48,872 nt of DNA from an uncultured Bacteroidales bacterium (GTDB lineage: Bacteria > Bacteroidota > Bacteroidia > Bacteroidales > P3), in contig ONQD01000018.1 of assembly GCA_900319865.1 (NCBI GenBank), positions 1-48,872 of the forward strand, in the 5' to 3' direction. The notes beneath the pieces are model-generated. The model was not told the origin of the DNA and did no database searches. It saw nothing but the letters and a program-made list of their open reading frames with translations. Positions 39,735 to 48,872 of this stretch are shown piece after piece (the stretch's first letter is position 1; each line of letters begins with the position of its first letter). Position numbers and translations under genes: made by a program.

Positions 39735-42700
39735 CTATTGTTTGACAACGCGTTTGATGGCAGAGCCGTCGCGACCGAATGGGAGCAATGTCTCTCTCCT
39801 TGAGCCGTCGTGCAGCGTGATGCGCAGAGTGTATGCACCTGTAGGCAGATGGTGGATGTCTATCACATTGCTCTCATGGAAGGTGGCAACAATGCGGCCG
39901 TACTGGTCAAACACCTCTATTTTTGCGACACCGTCAGCCACGACGGTTATCTTGCCCGTAGTTGGATTGGGGTAGAGCATGACATTGCCGAGGCTATCTA
40001 CTGCAGTGATACCTACATCAGTGATGGTTAACATCAGCACAATTACGCTGTCGCACCCAGCTTCGGTCTGGCCTTCAAATGTGTACATGCCACTTTCTGT
40101 GTAGGTGTTACCCTGCCACTCGTAGCTACCTGCAGCAGAGTCGACAATAGTGTCGCGACTGCTGTAATTGATGGTGAGGTTCAACGTGATGACACTGTCA
40201 CAATCGCTGTGGTTCGCAATGGTCACAGTAGGCTCATTAGTGGATGCAGTGTAAGTATTACCGTCAATCCAAGTGATGCTGTCGCAGGCTGTGACCGATT
40301 CGGTGGCAGCACTGCTGTAGTTGATGGTGAGGTATAGAGTGATGACACTGTCGCATCCCTGTGCGTTGGTAGCGGTGACACTGTCGACAGTGGATGCAGT
40401 GTAGACCGTTCCATTCCACGTGAGGCTGTCGCAAGCGGTGACAGACTCCGAGGCAGCACTGCTGTAGTTGACAGTCAGGTGGAGTGTCACCGTACTGTCG
40501 CAGCCAGCCATGTTACTCAATACATGCGTGGCATCATTCGTGCTACTTGTGTAATTCGTGTTCCACCAGGTATAGCTGTCACAGGCAGTGGCCATCGTGT
40601 CGCCAGTGTTGCTGTAGTTGATGGAGAGGAGTAGTGTCACTGTGCTATCGCAGCCCGCAGCATTGGTCGAGACAAACGTGGGCGTATTGGTTGAAGCCGT
40701 GTAGACCACGCCATGCCATGCGAAACTGTCGCAGGCGGTAATAGTCTCTATGCCAGCATTGCTGTAATTGACAGTGAGGTAGAGAGTGGTGACACTATCG
40801 CATCCCTGAGCGTTGGTGGTGGTAATGGAGTCAACAGCAGAGGCTGTGTATACGGTTCCGTTCCACATATAGCTGTCGCAAGTTGTGACGGACACCGTGC
40901 CGGCGGTACTGTTGTTGATGGTAAGGTGGAGGGTCACCGTACTATCGCAACCGACAACATTCTGAGTCGTATAAGTGGGAATCTGAGTACTTGCAGTGTA
41001 ACTGTTTCCGTGCCAGATAAAGCTGTCGCATGCCGTGATGGTCTCGGTGGCAGTAGTGCTTTGATTAAGGGACAGGTAAAGGGTGTCGACATTGGTACAA
41101 GCTGAACTTGACTGGGTATGGTCGTAAATATAGATGCCGCTGGAGGTGTACGTCTCACCATTCCATTGATAGCTGTCGCATGCCACAACGTGGTACGCTG
41201 TGTCGTCATGGGTGTTGATATTGAGATGAAGCGTATCAGTGCTGGGACAACCAAAGCTATTCATGTACGCATATTGATATGTGCCAGAGGCGGTATAGTC
41301 GACTCCGTGCCATGTATACACTTCACACGCATCATGATGGTAGCTGTTGTGGGTGCCATAGTTGACCGTCAGATTAAGAGCTATTGTGCTATCGCATCCG
41401 TATGAATTGAGAGTTGAAAACAGGAAATTGGAAGTAGATGCCGTAAAAGTGCTGTCATGCCAGGTGTAATTGTCGCAGGCCGAAACGGTGACTGTGTCAA
41501 AAGCGCTGTAGTTGACAGTTAGGTGGAGCGTCACCGTGCTGTCGCAACCAACGGCATTGGTGGTAGTGTAGGTAGGCATAGCAGAGGCGGTGTAGGTAAT
41601 TCCGTGCCATGTATAGTTGTCGCAAGCCGAAACCGCTTCAGTGCCGGCACTGCTATGGTTGACCGTGAGGTGGAGCGTCACGGTGCTGTCGCAGCCGGCA
41701 ATATTGGAGGTTAAATAGGTGGGAGTGCTGGTAGAACTTGTGTAGGCAGTGCCATGCCATGCGAAGCTGTCGCAAGCCGTGACAGACACAACGGTCGTGT
41801 CGCTGTAGTTTATTGTCAGGTCGAGGGTCACGACACTGTCGCAACCTGCAACATTCTCCAACGTATAGGTCGGAGTGTTAGTACTGGCAGTATAGACCAC
41901 CCCATGCCACGTAAAGGCGTCGCATGCGACTTGCCTGTCGATACCTGTATTACTGTAACCAATTGTCAGGTACAACGTATCGACATTGGTACAGGAAGAA
42001 TTCGCTGCAGAGTGGTCGAACGTGTACATGCCGCTTGATGTGTAGGTTTGTCCATTCCACATATAACTGTCGCAGGCCGTCGCATAAATAGTAGTGTCGT
42101 CATGAATGCTGATATCGAGGTGGAGCGTATCGGTACTGGGACAGCCATCATCATTTAAATACGCATATTGATAGGTACCCGTGGCGGTGTAGTCAGTTCC
42201 GTGCCACGTATAGCTTTCGCAAGTCGTGACCGTCTCCGTATTAGCCGTGCTGTAGTTGATAGTCAGGTGAAGCGTCACCGTGCTATCGCAACCAGCCACA
42301 TTCGTGGTAGAGTATGTTGGGCTTGACGTGCTGGACGTATAAGTATTGCCGTGCCATGTGTAGCTGTCGCAAGCCGTAACCGTCTCCGAAACCGTATCGC
42401 TGTAGTTAATAGTTAGGTTGAGGGTCACCACACTGTCGCAGCCAACGGCATTGGTGGTGGTGTAGGTAGGCGTTGCGGTAGCGGTGTAAGTGGTACCGTG
42501 CCAAGTGTAGCTGTCGCAGGTGGTAAGAGTTTCAGATGAACTGGTGCTGTGGTTGATGGTTAGATGGAGGGTCGCCAAGCTGTCACAGCCATTAATATTG
42601 GTAGTATGGTATGTACGGGTGCCAGACGTGGTAAAGGTGTTGTAGTGCCAGGTGTAGCTGTCGCAGGCAGTGATGTACTCGGTGCCAGAGGTGGCGGTAT

Positions 42701-45700
42701 GAATGGTGAGGTGCAGCGTTGCCACACTGTCGCAGTCGTCGTGGCCAGTGGTGTGATATACATAGGTACCGCTGGAGGTGTACGTCTCGTCATTCCAGGT
42801 ATAGCTGTCGCAAGCCGTCACGTATGTGGTGGAATTGCAGTGCAGTCCCTCATAGAAATCGTACGACACGGACATGTTGCCCGAGCCCTCGGCATCGTGT
42901 ATGGCAAGGTAGCAGACACCATATTCCCATACACGGCAACCCTTCCAAGTCAGCACACTGTCGCCCGATGCGTGCAACACCATCTCTCCGCTCGGAGAAT
43001 ATAGCTGCATGGTGCAGCGGCGGTTGGTATGGAACGAGAGGCTGTCGCCCACGCCCGACTCCAACTTGAACCAGTGAATCTGGCCTGTGCCGGGTGTGGC
43101 AAAATACTTGGTTGTGTCGCGCTCAAGGGTGTCGGCCAATACTGTTTCCACCACCCGACGGTCTACATACTGACGGGTGGCACTTGTCAGCCGCAGGGCA
43201 CTGTTCCAGAAGCGGAAGGTGATGTTGTTACGGGAGCGGATGATGGGTGTACCCCCGTTGGGAACAAACTCGAAGTGGTTGGTATTGATGGGCATTGTGT
43301 CCACCTGCAACAGGGTAATCACCTGTAGAGTATCAACGAAGGGTGTCACATCCACCACTGTCCTATTGTCGAAGTCGTCGTTTATCCAGTACTCATAGCG
43401 GCTGATGCCCTCACCACCTGCGGGCACCGTATAGAACCAGGCTTGGTGTAACGCCATGCTGGTGCCGTCGCTGGTCATCAGACATCCCACAAGCGAGTGC
43501 AACCCTGCACCCGTGTTGTCCACATCCAGATCCATGTGTATCATTCTGTTTTGTGGCGTCACTTGTAGCGTGGGCTTCAGCACCCCGTCGATGGCATAGC
43601 GGTAGACCAATGTCGATGTGTCGGACAATGCCGCATTGCAAGGCACCTTGTAGAAGACATAGCTGCGCAACTCAGCCGAGGCTCCGCTGCCAGTCTGCAT
43701 GTTCAAGGTATGCAGGCCGTCGGTGAGGTTCCCCGTGTTGAGGAGTAGGGTACCCGTTGTGAGTTCGCCGGACACACGGTTGTCGTAGTCCCTGTCGAAC
43801 CAGCAGGTATATACAAGATCTGAACTGCCTTCAAACGGCATCTTGAAGAAGATGAAGCTGCGTAACTCCGCTGTGGAACCCTTGGCTATCTGCATGTTCA
43901 GCGTGTGCGGGCCGTCGGACAGATTCCCCACGTTCAGGAGCAGGGTGCCGTTGTGGAAGCGGCCGGACACACGGCTGTCATAGTCCCTGTCGAACCAGCA
44001 GGTATAGATACGGTCCGAACTGCCCTCAAACGGCATTTTTAAGAAGACGTAGCTGTGCAGCTCTGCCAAGGCACCGTCACCAATCTGCATGTTCAGCGTG
44101 TGCAGGCCGTCACTCAGCCAGTTGACATCCACCTGCATATTGGTGTCGGCAATGGGGAGAGTTTGCCGCGAGGCATAGTTCTGGTCGAACCAGCAGGTGT
44201 AGGTCATGTTGCTGTCGATACCCCTGTAGAACTGTGCCGAACGCGGGGGGCTGCATCGCCCTTCATTGTCGCGCAAGTGTACGTACAACGTATGGAGCCC
44301 GACATCCAACGAGCTGACATCTATCTGTCCCTGCCAGCCCGTAGAAGTCGCCACGGCGGTCTGGCGGATATCGTATTGTTGGTCGAACCAATATTCCACT
44401 ACGTTGTCCACAGGGTTGGTGATTGTCAGATGTAGTGTATCCACCTGTGTGCAGCCGTTGTCATCCGTGAGGCTATGCATGTAGTCGCCCGAATAATAGT
44501 AATCCAAGCCGTACCACGTGTATCTCCAGCCGGCGGTGGCGGTGGTGGCAGTGTGTTCCGGATGGTTGATAGTCAGGTGCAGGACATCTGACTGGGGGTC
44601 ACCGTTGTCATCGGTGTAGGTATAGGTATAGTCACCGCTTTCGGTATAGGTGGTTTCATGCCACGTGTAGCTGTCGCAGGCGGAGACGGTGAGGACGTCG
44701 ATGGGTGGAGCGGCTTCGATATGGATATTGTCGATGGCTGCCCCAGGGTTGTTGCCGCGTCTATTATTATTACGCCAATAGAACACGAGGTTATAATCAC
44801 CCGCTTCGGGGATAGTAATAGTGGAGGACTGGGTAGTCCAGTCAGAATTTTGAATAAGTTGGCTGCCACCATCTATCGGGATATATCCTTCGGACAATAA
44901 ACTATAATTCCAAAATTCTACTGAAGGGAGATGCATATATGCGGGTACCAGTGCGGCACGCAGGTAATCGTAATTCCTTTCGCCGTTGGCCTTCCAGTCG
45001 AAACTGACCGTATAGCAGCCTGCCTCCAAGGAAAGAAGACGATAAGCCATCACCGATGAGGATTCAGTATGAGAATAGCTATCGGTTGTTCCACCGTTCT
45101 TGCTGATGTACAAGGCATGACTACCGCCCTCGGTATGATTGGTTGCCTCCCCTATAGCCCACTGATTGGTGCCGTCATTGCCTACTTTCATCCAGCAACT
45201 GGTATTTCCTTCAAAGTCCTCGGTATAGGGTGGTGCAACAATACACACTGAATCTACCATACCCTTCACATTCACCTTTCCCCAACCCCACAGGTTGCTA
45301 CCTGTGTTGGGATCAATAACGCCAGTAAAACTATCGGTTTTTGCAGAATTATGCAAAAGAGTGATGGCTTGTGCGTATGTCAAGTTGGGATTTGCCTGCA
45401 AGCATAACGCCATTAGACCCGTGACAAAAGGTGCTGCCATTGAGGTTCCAGACATTGCTCCATAATATTCTGTATCTCTATGAAATAATGAATGACGAAA
45501 TGTTGTTGACGATACAATATCTCTACTATCAAAGGCTTCGTCGAACCTGTTGATTGATGATATAATAATATCTCCTGGAGCAACAATGTCTGGTTTTGTT
45601 CTGTCGTCTAATGTCGGACCATGTGAAGAAAAAGTGGATAAAGAGTCTATCGTCGGTATTGGGAGAAAAGTTCGTAAGTTATGTAAGCCAAGAGGTCTAA

Positions 45701-47264
45701 AGTAATTTCTTGTAGCGTATGAGCCAACAGTAATGAAAGAATTACAATTCCCTCCTAATTCGCTAACTGTACAATCGGTATTTCCTGCTGTTGCACTCGA
45801 ATAACCTCCATTGATAAAAGTACAAGCATCTAACCATGTATTGTCCACCCATGCATGAACATTATTGTTCAATGTGCTTTTTATAATAATACCTACATGC
45901 TGACTATTTGAAGTTTGAGCCCTATTATTTACTCTTATGGCAATAGCATTTCTTCCACTAATGTCATCTGTGCTCGAAGCCATAATAAAATTCATTGCTT
46001 GGTCATCTGCATCTATTAGACTACTACTATATGGCTGATTGGATGTAGACATGTATGAATCACTTATGTCTTCAAATGTTCCACTTGCAGAATTGTATAT
46101 GCATACTTTAACCTCAAAAGGTACATTTGGCGAACCTGCAATCCATATCCATCCATTTCCAGATGATGACCCACTAAAATCCAAAAAGGAACATAATAAT
46201 GAATCTTCAACAGAAAGAGACTTGCTAATATGGATATTATTTGCGCCTGCGTTTCCTGCTGAACCAACTAACAACAATCCTCCAGAGGATTCGTTTATAA
46301 TTCTATCGCAGCCTACATCAAACTCTGATGTGCCATCATGCGAACCCAAATGATGCCCAAGGCTTAGATTGATGACACACGGTTTGTGTACTGAATCAGC
46401 ATAGTCTTTTATATACCTGATTCCGTCAAGTACTTTTGTACTGATAGTCAACTCATCCCCAGTATTAGCCACAAGAACAATATCGGCATTTGGGGCAACT
46501 CCACGATAGGTTTTTCCTACATCATCATTGCCACCGCATCCGGCAGCAATGCCAGCAACATGGGTGCCATGAGATTGTGAGGTACCCCGAAAAGAACAAT
46601 GTTGTGCTGCTAATATTGCTTCCTCCGATGTCAATTCCGTACCATACCCAAAAGAATACGGAGAAGGTCCTAATTCGTCATACTGGTCCCAGACGCGCTT
46701 GATGCGGAGGGTGGTGCCGGTGGAATCATAGAATGCCGGATGGCCATATTCAAATCCCCCATCGATGATGCCGACTACCACGCCGGTGCCATCAAGGCCC
46801 TGCCCTAAAAACGAATTGTTGTATATGGTGTTCAGCCCTGTCGAGGCTCTCGCGTTGTCGAGGGTAGGCCTTGCCTCATTACCCACGTCGATGTTCTTGC
46901 ATAGTTTGGACTTGGCAAGCTCGATAAACCGGCTCAATGGTATCTGCACCGTGAGGAGGTCGCCGTAGCGGTGCTTCACGCGGACGCCGTATTCTGCCAG
47001 TTGCTGCTCGACGGCATCACCCTCCATCCGCACAAAGGCCGGAATCTCGATGGCCCCGTTCACCTCCACAAAGTGATACTTGTCCTTGATTTCGCGGTCG
47101 GTCAGTTTACCAAACAGCAAGTCATACATCAGGAAGGCACTCGACGGCGAGAGCCCCTCGGTGGAGAACAGTGTCTCCGAGGGTTTCGGCAGCTGTGCTT
47201 TGTTTTGTGCCGTGGCAAAGGGGATGAATGCCACAACAACCAACATAAACAATAACCTTTTCAT
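39735..47264 (-). CDS. Giant secreted subtilisin-like (S8) protease with repeat stalk and T9SS sorting domain
   Basis: 2509 residues. A signal peptide ends near FIPFATAQ. The catalytic triad is Asp168 (VVGIIDGGFEYGHP), His232 (SHGTHVAGIAAG) and Ser608 (SGTSMAAPFVTG). A jelly-roll of MAM/cleaved-adhesin type follows (about 690-860), then two early repeats of the CDSYTWH kind. About four units carry the motif CWFDRDYD, and a linker lies at about 1230-1480. A tandem stalk of 19 units of about 49 residues fills 1482-2416. The C-terminus (NVMLYPNPTTGKITV, ending IKRVVKQ) is a type A T9SS sorting domain, so the protein should be exported through the outer membrane and attached or released. It follows the beta-helix gene by 15 bp. 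Confidence 0.92.
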   Translation of the reverse strand: MKRLLFMLVVVAFIPFATAQNKAQLPKPSETLFSTEGLSPSSAFLMYDLLFGKLTDREIKDKYHFVEVNGAIEIPAFVRMEGDAVEQQLAEYGVRVKHRYGDLLTVQIPLSRFIELAKSKLCKNIDVGNEARPTLDNARASTGLNTIYNNSFLGQGLDGTGVVVGIIDGGFEYGHPAFYDSTGTTLRIKRVWDQYDELGPSPYSFGYGTELTSEEAILAAQHCSFRGTSQSHGTHVAGIAAGCGGNDDVGKTYRGVAPNADIVLVANTGDELTISTKVLDGIRYIKDYADSVHKPCVINLSLGHHLGSHDGTSEFDVGCDRIINESSGGLLLVGSAGNAGANNIHISKSLSVEDSLLCSFLDFSGSSSGNGWIWIAGSPNVPFEVKVCIYNSASGTFEDISDSYMSTSNQPYSSSLIDADDQAMNFIMASSTDDISGRNAIAIRVNNRAQTSNSQHVGIIIKSTLNNNVHAWVDNTWLDACTFINGGYSSATAGNTDCTVSELGGNCNSFITVGSYATRNYFRPLGLHNLRTFLPIPTIDSLSTFSSHGPTLDDRTKPDIVAPGDIIISSINRFDEAFDSRDIVSSTTFRHSLFHRDTEYYGAMSGTSMAAPFVTGLMALCLQANPNLTYAQAITLLHNSAKTDSFTGVIDPNTGSNLWGWGKVNVKGMVDSVCIVAPPYTEDFEGNTSCWMKVGNDGTNQWAIGEATNHTEGGSHALYISKNGGTTDSYSHTESSSVMAYRLLSLEAGCYTVSFDWKANGERNYDYLRAALVPAYMHLPSVEFWNYSLLSEGYIPIDGGSQLIQNSDWTTQSSTITIPEAGDYNLVFYWRNNNRRGNNPGAAIDNIHIEAAPPIDVLTVSACDSYTWHETTYTESGDYTYTYTDDNGDPQSDVLHLTINHPEHTATTATAGWRYTWYGLDYYYSGDYMHSLTDDNGCTQVDTLHLTITNPVDNVVEYWFDQQYDIRQTAVATSTGWQGQIDVSSLDVGLHTLYVHLRDNEGRCSPPRSAQFYRGIDSNMTYTCWFDQNYASRQTLPIADTNMQVDVNWLSDGLHTLNMQIGDGALAELHSYVFLKMPFEGSSDRIYTCWFDRDYDSRVSGRFHNGTLLLNVGNLSDGPHTLNMQIAKGSTAELRSFIFFKMPFEGSSDLVYTCWFDRDYDNRVSGELTTGTLLLNTGNLTDGLHTLNMQTGSGASAELRSYVFYKVPCNAALSDTSTLVYRYAIDGVLKPTLQVTPQNRMIHMDLDVDNTGAGLHSLVGCLMTSDGTSMALHQAWFYTVPAGGEGISRYEYWINDDFDNRTVVDVTPFVDTLQVITLLQVDTMPINTNHFEFVPNGGTPIIRSRNNITFRFWNSALRLTSATRQYVDRRVVETVLADTLERDTTKYFATPGTGQIHWFKLESGVGDSLSFHTNRRCTMQLYSPSGEMVLHASGDSVLTWKGCRVWEYGVCYLAIHDAEGSGNMSVSYDFYEGLHCNSTTYVTACDSYTWNDETYTSSGTYVYHTTGHDDCDSVATLHLTIHTATSGTEYITACDSYTWHYNTFTTSGTRTYHTTNINGCDSLATLHLTINHSTSSSETLTTCDSYTWHGTTYTATATPTYTTTNAVGCDSVVTLNLTINYSDTVSETVTACDSYTWHGNTYTSSTSSPTYSTTNVAGCDSTVTLHLTINYSTANTETVTTCESYTWHGTDYTATGTYQYAYLNDDGCPSTDTLHLDISIHDDTTIYATACDSYMWNGQTYTSSGMYTFDHSAANSSCTNVDTLYLTIGYSNTGIDRQVACDAFTWHGVVYTASTNTPTYTLENVAGCDSVVTLDLTINYSDTTVVSVTACDSFAWHGTAYTSSTSTPTYLTSNIAGCDSTVTLHLTVNHSSAGTEAVSACDNYTWHGITYTASAMPTYTTTNAVGCDSTVTLHLTVNYSAFDTVTVSACDNYTWHDSTFTASTSNFLFSTLNSYGCDSTIALNLTVNYGTHNSYHHDACEVYTWHGVDYTASGTYQYAYMNSFGCPSTDTLHLNINTHDDTAYHVVACDSYQWNGETYTSSGIYIYDHTQSSSACTNVDTLYLSLNQSTTATETITACDSFIWHGNSYTASTQIPTYTTQNVVGCDSTVTLHLTINNSTAGTVSVTTCDSYMWNGTVYTASAVDSITTTNAQGCDSVTTLYLTVNYSNAGIETITACDSFAWHGVVYTASTNTPTFVSTNAAGCDSTVTLLLSINYSNTGDTMATACDSYTWWNTNYTSSTNDATHVLSNMAGCDSTVTLHLTVNYSSAASESVTACDSLTWNGTVYTASTVDSVTATNAQGCDSVITLYLTINYSSAATESVTACDSITWIDGNTYTASTNEPTVTIANHSDCDSVITLNLTINYSSRDTIVDSAAGSYEWQGNTYTESGMYTFEGQTEAGCDSVIVLMLTITDVGITAVDSLGNVMLYPNPTTGKITVVADGVAKIEVFDQYGRIVATFHESNVIDIHHLPTGAYTLRITLHDGSRRETLLPFGRDGSAIKRVVKQ
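40018..42822 (-). repeat. 19 tandem coding repeats of about 148 bp
   Basis: Each unit encodes roughly TACDSYTWHGTTYTAS, then about 10 variable residues, then GCDSTVTLHLTINYS. The codon sequence is diverged between units, so they are old or under diversifying pressure. Units 5-6 and 11-12 share unusual variants (GTYQYAY...GCPSTDTLHL followed by SSGxYxxDH...CTNVDTLYL), which shows that a block of about six units was duplicated. Confidence 0.9.
43640..44410 (-). repeat. Tandem coding repeats with WFD motif
   Basis: About four units of roughly 60 residues with YTCWFDRDYDxR, then a strand and DGLHTLNMQIxxGxxAELRS. The middle two (with KMPFEGSSD between) are nearly identical at DNA level, which suggests a recent duplication or conversion. 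Confidence 0.85.
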
Positions 47265-47279
47265 CTCACCCCCCCTGCA

Positions 47280-48296
47280 TCATTCATTAGTCACCTCGAT
47301 ATCTACTGGCAGCTGGCCGTTGGCGTTGCTGCGGGGGGCGACGGTGATGCGCCTGATAAGCGGGCTGGTGACATGGGGGTCGAAGGGCATAGTGCCGCCG
47401 TAGATGCCTACCTGTGTGCCGTCGGTACCCAGGTAGGTTGTGGCAACATTATCAAGCAACCGGAAGTCATCGCCTTCTGTGCTGCCATTGAATGATTGGA
47501 ACACATTAGACATACCACGGACAGTCCACAGCGTATGACCTACTATGGGGGAGAACAAATCATCGGCCGAGGAGTCGCTTGCATTCATCTGCACATAGAG
47601 ACAGTTGAAACTGGTGGTACTGTTGTTGGCAGGGGCTACACTATCGGCATAATCCCAATACAGTACACAATTCTGGAACAAGCGGGAAGAGGCATTATTG
47701 GGGTTCTGTTTCAACACACAGTTGATATAGGATTCAGACATTCCGTAATCGTTGCAATCCATTACCACACTATTGTAAAATTGTGTTCCGGAAATTCGAC
47801 CATAATAATTATAAACAGTCCAATGTTCAAGAATGCAATTAACAAAAGAAGCATTATATACGTAGGGGCTAGAATAAACAGACCCCCCTGCATTTCCAAT
47901 CCCTTGAAAATAACACTTTATGAATTGAGGATTATTCGTATTACTACAAGTGATACTACCTAAGGCAAAAATACCCTCAAGTGTAATATGATGTTCAGCA
48001 TCCCCACCAACGCTGATAGTGAAACTATTTCGTATCACAGTGTTTCCACCCGAAGCGTCGGCCCAAGCACCTGCACCACGTATTGTGACAGCCTTGGTGA
48101 TGTTGGTAGCGTTGAACACACCGCTGGAGAGGGTGATAATGTCCCCCGTTTCTGCAGCACTGTGTGCCGATATAAGTGCATCGGCACCATAGTAGACCGT
48201 GATGTCGTTGTTGTGGTTGAGGGTGGCCAGCTGCTGCTGGGCAAAGGTAACAGCTGAAAGCATCAGCATTACAGAAAGGAGTATGTTCTTTTTCAT
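47280..48296 (-). CDS. Secreted beta-helix-like protein
   Basis: 338 residues, signal peptide MKKNILLSVMLMLSAVTFAQ. The mature part begins like pectate-lyase-fold proteins (ISAHSAAETGDIITLSSGVF, then ITKAVTIRGAG), continuing with short strands each ending in Asn/Cys turns (FVNCILEHW, FYNSVVMDCN, YINCVLKQN, FQNCVLYWD). No polysaccharide-lyase active residues are obvious, and no T9SS tail is present. It is the first gene of the operon with the giant subtilase, so it may be processed by or displayed with it. Confidence 0.75.
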   Translation of the reverse strand: MKKNILLSVMLMLSAVTFAQQQLATLNHNNDITVYYGADALISAHSAAETGDIITLSSGVFNATNITKAVTIRGAGAWADASGGNTVIRNSFTISVGGDAEHHITLEGIFALGSITCSNTNNPQFIKCYFQGIGNAGGSVYSSPYVYNASFVNCILEHWTVYNYYGRISGTQFYNSVVMDCNDYGMSESYINCVLKQNPNNASSRLFQNCVLYWDYADSVAPANNSTTSFNCLYVQMNASDSSADDLFSPIVGHTLWTVRGMSNVFQSFNGSTEGDDFRLLDNVATTYLGTDGTQVGIYGGTMPFDPHVTSPLIRRITVAPRSNANGQLPVDIEVTNE

Positions 48297-48421
48297 GGTT
48301 TGTTTCGCCTGTTATTACCCGTCGGCCCCTCGGGGATTGCATTATATTAATAGTGGTTTTTTATTAAGCTGCTTGGGCAGATGGTACTCAGTGACTCCAC
48401 CCAGTTGCTTGTTTTGAACTG

Positions 48422-48429
48422 CAAAATTA
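48422..48429 (-). promoter_or_regulatory. Promoter -7 box of the beta-helix/subtilase operon
   Basis: TAATTTTG on the minus strand with a T/A-rich upstream tract, giving a leader of about 120 nt. Confidence 0.6.
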
Positions 48430-48872
48430 CATTTTTTTTCCAACATATTAGAAAAACTTGGCATAAGGCAACCTCTAATAATTGTCCCTGAATAGGTGCA
48501 TTCATGAAAATTAATACTGATTTTTAAACACGAATTGCCATGTAATTATCAAGAATTCACGACTATTAATGATAATTTGTGTTTAAAAAAGTATTATCAT
48601 TAATTATTATTGCTATGCAATAATATGTTTGATTAATTTTTGGAGGTTACCATAAGTTTCGCTTTTCTTCACATTTCGGATGAGAGACGTTGTCAGTCGC
48701 CAGCATGGTACCTTTCACCGGAATGGTTTCGTAGTGCAGAGGTGCTACTATTTTTGAGCTGGCAAAAGAATATTCGCTCTAGTTTGATTTAGGACTGATT
48801 TTTTACCAGAAGAGGCACAGCTGGTCTCAAAAAGAGAGCCGAGCAGGTCTCCTCAAAAATTGCTGATGCCAC
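48430..48872. other. AT-rich non-coding right edge
   Basis: 443 bp with no recognised gene. There are loose inverted repeats around TTTTTAAACACGAATT/AATTTGTGTTTAAAA (48520-48590) and a more GC-balanced end. Any gene here would start or end beyond the window. Confidence 0.4.

Noticed and set aside
40018-42822. Dense tandem repeats as a CRISPR or minisatellite
   Set aside because: They lie wholly within one open frame of 2509 codons and encode a regular protein repeat.

Overview
The window is chromosomal DNA of a Bacteroidota bacterium, most likely order Bacteroidales. The evidence is promoters of the TAnnTTTG type in front of most transcription units, a tmRNA whose tag reads GENNYALAA, a type IX secretion sorting domain on a giant surface protease, many short lipoproteins, a Bacteroidales-type radical SAM/lipoprotein locus and a Zn-binding IS256-like insertion sequence. 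I cannot name the genus.

Positions 1-7550 are an accessory, AT-rich region. A reverse transcriptase (cut by the left edge, YRDD active site) lies beside an array of five members of one family of AAA ATPases with a DUF4143/PD-(D/E)XK-like C-terminus: two intact genes, one broken by a frameshifting deletion, and two short remnants. Each of four members is preceded by its own direct-repeat array. The repeat sequence differs from gene to gene, but the period is always 32-34 bp. I find no described system that explains this, and it is my lead candidate for something new. A small ORF coupled to an XRE-type regulator sits between the two intact ATPases.

Positions 7551-12617 are one minus-strand operon: ECF sigma factor, anti-sigma-like membrane protein, transglutaminase-like protein, LPP20-like lipoprotein, DUF5683-like protein and a repeat-containing lipoprotein. 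It looks like a self-regulated cell-envelope regulon. Positions 12980-25284 run on the plus strand and are mostly core genes: a lipoprotein, cysS, a NUDIX hydrolase, an S41 protease, a TlpA-like thioredoxin, an Mrp ATPase, an Nfu-type protein, a cobalamin adenosyltransferase, a DUF2795 protein, a DUF2520 protein, a TatD nuclease, and a carboxyltransferase related to OadA/PycB whose C-terminal domain lacks the biotin-accepting lysine.

Positions 25360-29365 are a second ECF-sigma operon on the minus strand, with a lipoprotein, the sigma factor, a membrane protein, the radical SAM/lipoprotein pair, another lipoprotein and an outer-membrane protein. Then come a mannose-1-phosphate guanylyltransferase, trpS, a small acidic lipoprotein, an isolated rnfA and a C69 dipeptidase. 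The dipeptidase promoter is interrupted by a 1.27-kb IS with a clear target duplication. The IS carries a frameshifted transposase and a promoter-driven structured RNA segment.

Positions 36600-39320 hold a conserved unknown gene, tRNA-Glu, rpsT, tRNA-Asp and ssrA. The right end (39735-48296) is a two-gene minus-strand operon: a beta-helix-like secreted protein and a 2509-residue subtilase with about 21 Cys-Asp-Ser-Tyr-type repeats and a T9SS tail.
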